In this document: positions 57,966 through 64,000 of the stretch, piece after piece
Layout of the letters: each line of letters starts with the position of its first letter
How positions within the stretch are numbered: position 1 is the first letter of the stretch
NCBI GenBank assembly: GCA_031772625.1
Contig: CM062820.1
Coordinates: 315,364,783 to 315,428,782 of the forward strand
From: Pinus tabuliformis
Lineage: Eukaryota; Streptophyta; Pinopsida; Pinales; Pinaceae
Direction: 5' to 3'
DNA: 64,000 nt
Translations under genes and position numbers: made by a program
Notes under the pieces: model-generated
The model's input: only the letters and a program-made list of their open reading frames with translations
Database searches by the model: none
What the model was told of the DNA's origin: nothing

Positions 57966-59649
57966 CCAGCCAGGTGGCGGGTTCTGGTTGGTCCACGGGG
58001 ATGGTGAGGTGGCAGGACAGGTCGGCCAATGGATGAGCGGAGGGATGACGCGACGGCATGACTGGCGGTGAAGAGGCGATGACGTGGGGATGATATAATG
58101 CAGGCGGAAATAAAAAACCGGAAACCGCGGCGGTTTCATATCGCACCGCCTATGGTACGGTGGCGGTAAATGTCAGTAGTACCTCCGATGGGCCGTGGAG
58201 GCGACGCGTGGCTGCCGCGTGACGTAGCCAAAATACGGCCATCGGACGATATCCTTCGTACAGCAGATGTGCTCCGATGCCGCGATGGCCGTCGGATCTG
58301 GAGGGGCATGATCTAACGGCTGTCGGAACTTTGATGTGATTGGGGGATAGGACAGATAAGGATCGGACGTCGGAAAGGGTCCGATGCAACCAGAGCCGTC
58401 GGATCTAGAGTCGTTTGATCGGACGGTCATCAGGAAGGTTAAGTGATAGATGGGTACGGGGAGCGGCGGAGTTTATTTTAATAATATTTCTGGGGATCTG
58501 TGCACGGGCGGGGAACTTCGGTAAAGTGGGTTTTTTGTGAATTTTAGTGAAATAAACCCGCCCTTTAGACTTAGGATAAAAAGGAAAAAAGGTTGGTTTT
58601 TCATGATTTTTAGCCATTTTGAAGCGGGTAAGGGTAGAAACTAGGCTTTTAGGGGGGTTTTTTATGTGCAAATGGGGGTCAAAAATGAGGAAATGAATTT
58701 GCAGAGGAAAAGGGAGATTTAGCTTAGGTTTATCAAGATGACCAGGTGTCATCTGATCCCTGACATGGGACTATATGGCTATAATGCCAAGGGGGAGGGA
58801 TATTTATACAAAATTTGGGGTTTATACACCATGGTGTTAGTAATATTAGGGAAAAGGTGATATAAGGGATCTATATACTAGAGTTAGTGTTAGCATGGAT
58901 GATGGGAGTGAATGGGGGAAAAACACTAAGTTCATTTGAAACTTACTTAGTTTAGGGAGTAGATCAAAATGAAAAGATTTTTAGACAAGAAATGTGGCTT
59001 TGGATGAACAAGAATCATTATGAAACCATGATCTTCCTCCCTGAATCTCAGCTCATAGAGGAATGTTAGTAATGAAAAGAAAGGGGGGAGGAGGGAGGTT
59101 AGTCATGCTCCTTGCTGTAACCTGATGAATATGAACATCTTGTCACTTGATAGACTTTGCCTTGGTAATCATGGTCAACATATCTGCAATGGTAAAGATA
59201 GCCTTTCTGCAACTCCAACTACTTACCCAACTTCTTTCCTAGCATTTTATTTCTTCTTAGAGGGTGCACTTGGACTTGCATACCCTTATTTGCCTTTTCT
59301 TTTCTTTGGCTTTTTCTTTGTTATTTCTATCTACTTCTACCCTTATCTCCTCCAAGGTCCCAGATTAAGCTGTTGGGAGCCTTTTCTTCTCTACCTGAAC
59401 TACTTGTCTGCCAAGATTAAACACTTTGGACAGACTCCTTTCTCTATTCTACAACTGTAAATTTAAACCATGGAATGATCCAGATTAAGCTATTGAATCA
59501 TCCATCAAAATTTGAAACTCATACCAAGCTATAAGCATAGATTGGGTTCTCTTGGAAATATGTGATCTTTGAGTCATCAAAGCAGAACAAATTTGGACCT
59601 TCCATAGCCAATCATGAAATATGAAACCTATTGGTATAGGTATCTAACA

Positions 59650-60473
59650 CTTCCTTTTGATGTTCATGGTGTCCAATTGCAAGGCAAGGGCTTGCAGCAT
59701 CTCACTTTTGAAATCTTCTAGCATATTTCTGATTTCACCCTTGGTGGATGAGTTGGAAGATGATGTACTGGCCATAGGTTGACTACCCCTACACTTTTTC
59801 CTGACTTCCCTAGAATGGTTTCTAAAGATAGTCTTGATATCCTCATAGGGTAATTGGTAGATATCTCCTCCTGCTAACAAGTGTAAAGTATCTAGAAGAT
59901 CTTCCCTTACTCCTTTGAGCAGGACCAACTTTAGTGACTTAAGGTCAAGTGTGCACCTGGCCCTTTTGTAACTGAGCTGGAATCTTTCTTCATAGAATTC
60001 TAAGGATTCATCTTGGCCCATGGTCATCCTGAAAATCTCTTCTTTAGTATCCTTTGACTTGCAGTACTCCCTATATTTTTTATTAAAAGCCTGCTACATC
60101 TGAGCCCAAGTTGTGATGCTATCTCCAGGTAAACCTATGAACTAGTGCAATGTTGCATCCTTGAGGGTAGATGGAAATAGTTTTAACCTTTTCTCATCAT
60201 CTGTATAGTCATAGGTTCAACATATAACAAAAAACACAAATAGGAAAGTGTCAGGGTCCTCTATGGTCAGGCCATGGAAATGAGGTAGGGAATAGGGGCT
60301 TATATTCTTGATCTTAGTGTCCCCATTGGTTTCCCCAATGGGGAAGGCACCCTCAACTCTCTCTCTATTCCCTCTGTCATTTCAGTTTTTAGCCATTGGT
60401 TCAGTAGGAATGGGTTCTTCTTCTTCTTCTTCCCATATAGGTTCTTCAAATATGTCAGGTTTCTCACCCAAAG
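59650..60473 (-). pseudogene. E3 gag, N-terminal part (fossil)
   Basis: Minus-strand peptides match a plant gypsy gag core: SLPHFHGLTIEDPDTFLF near 60280, LKLFPSTLKDATLH near 60160, GDSITTWAQM near 60110 and ESLEFYEERFQLSYKRAR near 59990. It continues across the E2 insertion into the zinc knuckles at 38110-38220. It stops abruptly at 60473. Broken several times. Confidence 0.8.
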
Positions 60474-60598
60474 GTAAATATTGGTATGGACGCAAAGCCC
60501 AAATTCGCAAAGATTAGAGACTACTGGGATGACGCGACGGTGGATAAGGTCATTGAATTGCTCCACAAATACCAAGATTTATTCCCTACCAAGTTTAT
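60474..60598 (+). pseudogene. Second Y fragment (start of RT only)
   Basis: 125 bp match Y at 2251-2376 with about 15 differences. They encode the RT leader (KFAKIRDYWDD, YQDLFPTKF). The fragment ends at TTTAT, where X-C begins. Its left side joins E3 gag without Y sequence before it, so it is a rearrangement scar. Confidence 0.85.
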
Positions 60599-62274
60599 TG
60601 ATACAGCCTTAGCTACTAATACCCACATTATACAAACAAAATCACATGCCATATACATGTCCCGACATTAATCACCTGATCCAAGGTGAAAAAGTTCACA
60701 ATTCAAGGTTTAAGGCCCCTTAATTAAACTTTATGTGAAATGACTACATCTAACTGCACCATGTTTAGACTTTGGTTATTTTTCGCCTCCAACGCTTATC
60801 AACCATACCAGTTGGTTATAACCCAAACTTAACCCATAAAACCTTAATCCTGCTTTATTTCTATTATACCCTCATAAAATAGAAATACACATAAACCACG
60901 CTTAACCTTATTTTTCCGCCTTTCCACAAACCTTTTCACATGTATCGATTCTCTTTATCACCTTTAACCTCCACCGTCGATTTCACTCCTTCAGATCAAC
61001 GGCTATCACACGATCTCCAACTTTAATCCATTTCCCTCTGAAACTCAAAGAGATTAAACTTCTTTGAATAATTCATTGGGTCCACCAGGAATGTTAACCT
61101 GCGCACACTTTTCCACATGATTTCCATCCGATTAATCACCGAATGAACGGTCACGATTATTGGAACTCAATGAGGTTTTAACCTTGTTGTATAAACCCTC
61201 ATTGCATCCGAATTCCAAATAAACCTTTGTGCGTGTTAGCGTGCGATATCCGTCTAATCAATCACCCAATGGATGACTATGATCTATTCGAACTTCAACT
61301 GGATTTAGTCACAGTCTATAACTTTCTCTTGTCCGTTTTTTTATTACCGCTTACGGCTTTGAGGCGGTGCGAGAAACAGCTTCCCACCTATGAAAACTGC
61401 CTTTCCATTCTGATTAACGCCCATGCATCTTCACCACGCGATGACCATGGATCTCCTTCCATCAGATGGCTACGATATTTTCTCCGCCATTCCTCGTTCG
61501 CTATTATTATCCGTCGATCTAGACGATCCGACGATATCCGCTATGCTAGTCAATCGAACCCAATCTCAATTGAAACACTCCTCCATTCGATTATTGGTGG
61601 AATTGCGTTAAACACACATTTATCTCTACGCTCTGTCCTTCTCAATTTTATTTTCACACACATATCTTATGCAACAACACTTCATTTATAAAGAATTACA
61701 ATCTAGTCACATATGTACTCTATAGAGGGTTGAAATCGAATTTCTCTATTTGTAAACAAGTATTTACATAGGTTCTTCTCTTAGGCCTGAATTCCAATAT
61801 CAGTGGCCTCCGTTTCCGTATCTTCCCTTAGGCTTACAATTAAGCTCTATCTAATCTATGAATTCTACTTCGCACTCTAACTAACTAACTCTTCCTATGC
61901 CTTTTAGGCCTACATTTACATAAAAGGTTCTATGACCCAATTCTGGTTCAGATCCTTAATAATTTCGACTAAATCCTAAGAATCCTCTTAATCTAGAAAT
62001 TATGAACTAATTCCTAATTTAAGATCTACAATTAATTTCCAATCTATCAATCCCTATGAACTCTCAACTATCCTAATTCTCTCATGTTTCCCTTCATTTG
62101 AGAACATTTACAATATGCCTCTCAATACTTAAATAGATCCTATTCTCATAAAATCACTCAAAAACATTAAAATTACATTAATTTGATGCATAGGAAACAA
62201 ACTTCCTTAAAACACAAGACCCACTATGTCTACTAAAATACAATGATATTTCTGAGCCGAATGCTCCTGCATCA
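60599..62274 (-). repeat. X-C 3' LTR (left)
   Basis: 1676 bp from TGATACAG to CTGCATCA. Directly after it the sense strand reads TTGGGAGTC towards the LTR, a weak polypurine-like tract. Confidence 0.85.
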
Positions 62275-64000
62275 GACTCCCAAGGTTGAAAACATTCATG
62301 ATCTCTTGATCATGTGTTCTCCTGTGTTAATAAAAAAACCTCCAAGGTCCCAAACTTTAGCTTCTAACTGCCCACATGCCTTGCACCTTTGTTGTTGTTG
62401 TATATCTGTTGTCTTCTAATTCATCTTCCTCTCTTCAATCAGTTTCAAAGTCATATTAATCACTCCTCCTACTATCATTTTCCTCAACCTGGATTGTTTC
62501 ATCATCAACTTCCATAATTCTTCAATCTCCATCTCCAGCACATCCTTGATCTAGTAACAAATATTGCTCTTATTACTCTGCCACTTCTTGTTGTACTATG
62601 TCCACTCATCTTCAACCTATTGTTTACTTTCTTCAGCTTTTTCTACTTCAACTTCTACTATTACTCTTGATATTCCTCCAGGTACTGCTGTAGATATTTC
62701 TTCCACCCAAACTTCCTGAATATCCTTGAAGATATCTCCCTCTGCAACATCTATTTTCTACTCCTTGTCTGCAAATTCACTTTCCAATGATTTAATGTTT
62801 TCATTCCATGGGCTAAGTACTATCATGGAATATTCCTTTTTCTCCTTCATATCCTCAACAACAAATTCTTCTGATTGTATGCCAGTCTCCTCATTAACGA
62901 AATGTCCATGTGCTCCCCCTTGGTTGTCCTCATGAGACAACATAGTCTCATTCTCCATCAGAATGCAATTCTGATCTTGCCTCTTTAAAATATTTGTGCA
63001 CATTTCCTTCATCTTCATTTCAACTTCAAGTAACTTCCTATCACCTAATTCTCCTTTATCCATATCACAATCTCTGTGTTTAACTTCATATCTTTGGTCT
63101 TCATGCTGAACTTGTCCTCTATTAAGCAATGGATCTATATACGTATTCTGTACCAATTCAAAATTGTCTTCCTCTTAGAAGTATTCATCATCATATATGG
63201 GCTTACAATCTTCTTCAATTTCTATGATACCTGTAGAATATTTTCCATCTTTATCTACTTCAAAACCTGCCTACTTACACCAATCATGAGAAACATGATA
63301 TCCTTTTACTAGCATCATTTCTAATTTATCATTACACATGAGACATTTATTAGGCTTCTCATCTTCCTTAACATGTATAATAGTTTGCAATAACTATTCT
63401 TCATTTGCTAAATCTGCAACCACACACAAAATGTCAGAAATAAAAACATTAGGCATGTCAACCTTACTTATCATCATATCCATTTGTTGATCTAAACTCT
63501 TCAAAGAGCTCATGAGACTTCCTACAAGTCTCTCTTCCTCCTCATTCTCCAAACAACTTATAAGATCCTCAATAGATCTCTTCTCAACATCATCTACTTC
63601 AATGATGTCTTCCTGCTCTTGTCTGCTGTAGTGAACTTCTTCATTCTCATTCAACTCTGATTTTACAACCTGAACACTTACTCTTTGGTTTTCTAGCCTT
63701 TTCTCCAAAACAATTAACTCATGCCATAAATTTTCCATCTCACTTGGGATTCCTCCTAAAATCTTTGTACAATCCTCACTATCTTCTTCTTTTTCACAAG
63801 TATAATTTCTTAGTGACACTACTTCATTCTCAATCAGAATAAAATTCTGACCCTCCATCTCTGTGATAGTTTTAGATGTCTGTCCATCAATCTTCCTTTG
63901 GCCATCTAAGAAAATCAATTTCTCTTTTCCCTTACCAATAACAAGTTATTTATCATAAGATATAACTATCTCATCTCTACTCGAGATATTTCCTTTACTA
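62275..64000 (-). pseudogene. X-C internal region, acidic protein remnants
   Basis: The best frame (63394-63918, 174 aa) is Glu/Asp-rich and helical, with GGIPSEMENLWHELIVLEKR, an acidic stretch and SLMSSLKSLDQQMDMMIS. Related peptides lie at 7225-7506 in X-A. Further down, 62758-63156 has QNCILMENETML, echoing QNFILIENEVVS in the upstream frame. No homologue is recognised. It may be a divergent gag-like or captured coding region. It appears broken but less so than X-A's copy. Confidence 0.45.

Larger units (their letters stand above)
38250..59649 (-). mobile_element. E2: giant Ty3/gypsy element with protein-coding LTRs
   Basis: Ends are TGTTAACACCC at 38250 and GGTATCTAACA at 59649, flanked by CTTCC at 38245-38249 and 59650-59654. 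LTRs are 7331 and 7330 bp; the interior is 6739 bp. About 25 differences between the LTRs were counted by eye (near 0.35%), so insertion was recent. Interior proteins align with E1's throughout. Each LTR contains a long U3 reading frame not found in E1. The copy in the 5' LTR is open for 1246 codons; the copy in the 3' LTR is broken about three times, and the polyprotein about once. The sense strand is minus. Confidence 0.93.
52320..59649 (-). repeat. E2 5' LTR (right), 7330 bp
   Basis: Reading from 59649 leftwards: about 1.7 kb of U3 homologous to E1's U3 start, a TGACGTCA cluster (57907-57965), a 1246-codon frame (57295-53555), a TATA box (53169-53175) and about 850 bp of R/U5. Ends are homologous to E1's LTR ends (shared ACGGCCG and GAGAGGGCTCTCTCTTT near the U5 end; CTGCCA and TTTGGACAGA near the U3 end). 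Confidence 0.95.
28637..60473 (-). mobile_element. E3: decayed Ty3/gypsy element, split by E2
   Basis: Minus-strand order from the right: gag (59650-60473), split by E2, then zinc knuckles, protease, RT, RNase H, integrase, a hairpin array, a 3' extra coding region, a polypurine tract (30689-30698) and a 3' LTR ending in TGATGATG on the sense strand. E2 sits between CTTCC copies, and gag reads across the join. The 5' LTR and primer site are missing; the sequence passes abruptly at 60473/60474 into a Y fragment. The left limit is estimated from the change of sequence character. Many breaks are present. The layout with a 3' extra frame after integrase is Athila-like, but the lineage is uncertain. 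Confidence 0.7.
60599..64000 (-). mobile_element. X-C: second X element, runs off the window
   Basis: It starts TGATACAG at 60599 in the same Y position as X-A. It carries a complete 1676-bp LTR and then internal sequence to the window end. It is not interrupted by Z or E1 and so gives the empty-site reference for both. In the stretches compared it shares more variants with X-A's left LTR than with X-A's right LTR. Confidence 0.85.

Noticed and set aside
38250-59649. Segmental duplication of a host gene as explanation for the two 7.33-kb repeats
   Set aside because: The repeats have TG/CA ends, a primer-binding site at the inner edge, a retroelement polyprotein between them and 5-bp duplications outside; they are LTRs.

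Overview
The window is repeat-dominated nuclear DNA of a land plant. I see no ordinary host gene, tRNA, rRNA or CRISPR array. Almost every base can be assigned to nested LTR retrotransposons of Ty3/gypsy type. The pol style of the oldest element (called Y here) resembles elements I remember from gymnosperms. A conifer- or yew-like genome is therefore my best guess, but the sequence does not prove it.

Left part (1-28636). Y is a decayed plus-strand gypsy element whose start lies outside the window. Its reverse transcriptase (RT) is split at 2376 by X-A, a minus-strand LTR element without visible pol (2377-24856). X-A is itself interrupted twice. Z is a small plus-strand LTR element inside X-A's left LTR (2558-4722). 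E1 is a 13.4-kb element inside X-A's internal region (7702-21109). E1 has TG...CA ends, a 5-bp target duplication (CTTGG), about 3.25-kb LTRs and one long open polyprotein: gag, protease, archaeal-type RNase H, RT, RNase H, integrase. Y resumes at 24862 with RT, RNase H and integrase.

Middle and right part (28637-60473). E3 is a decayed minus-strand gypsy element with gag, protease, RT, RNase H, integrase, an array of hairpins, a 3' extra coding region, a polypurine tract and a 3' LTR. Its gag is split by E2 (38250-59649), a 21.4-kb relative of E1 flanked by CTTCC duplications. E2 has LTRs of 7.33 kb. Each carries, in U3, a long intronless reading frame. The copy in the 5' LTR is open for 1246 codons. 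The LTRs of E1 and E2 are homologous at both ends, and E2 is longer by about 4.1 kb, close to the size of this frame plus flanks. This U3-encoded protein is the most unusual thing in the window.

Far right (60474-64000). A 125-bp piece of a second Y copy is interrupted by a second X copy (X-C) at exactly the same Y position as X-A. X-C also shows what X-A looked like before E1 landed in it.

Relative ages from LTR comparison by eye: E2 is youngest (about 25 differences in 7.33 kb). E1 is next (about 60 substitutions in 3.2 kb). X-A is much older (roughly 10% or more in the stretch compared), and Y is older than X-A because X-A lies inside it. E3 is older than E2, which lies inside it.
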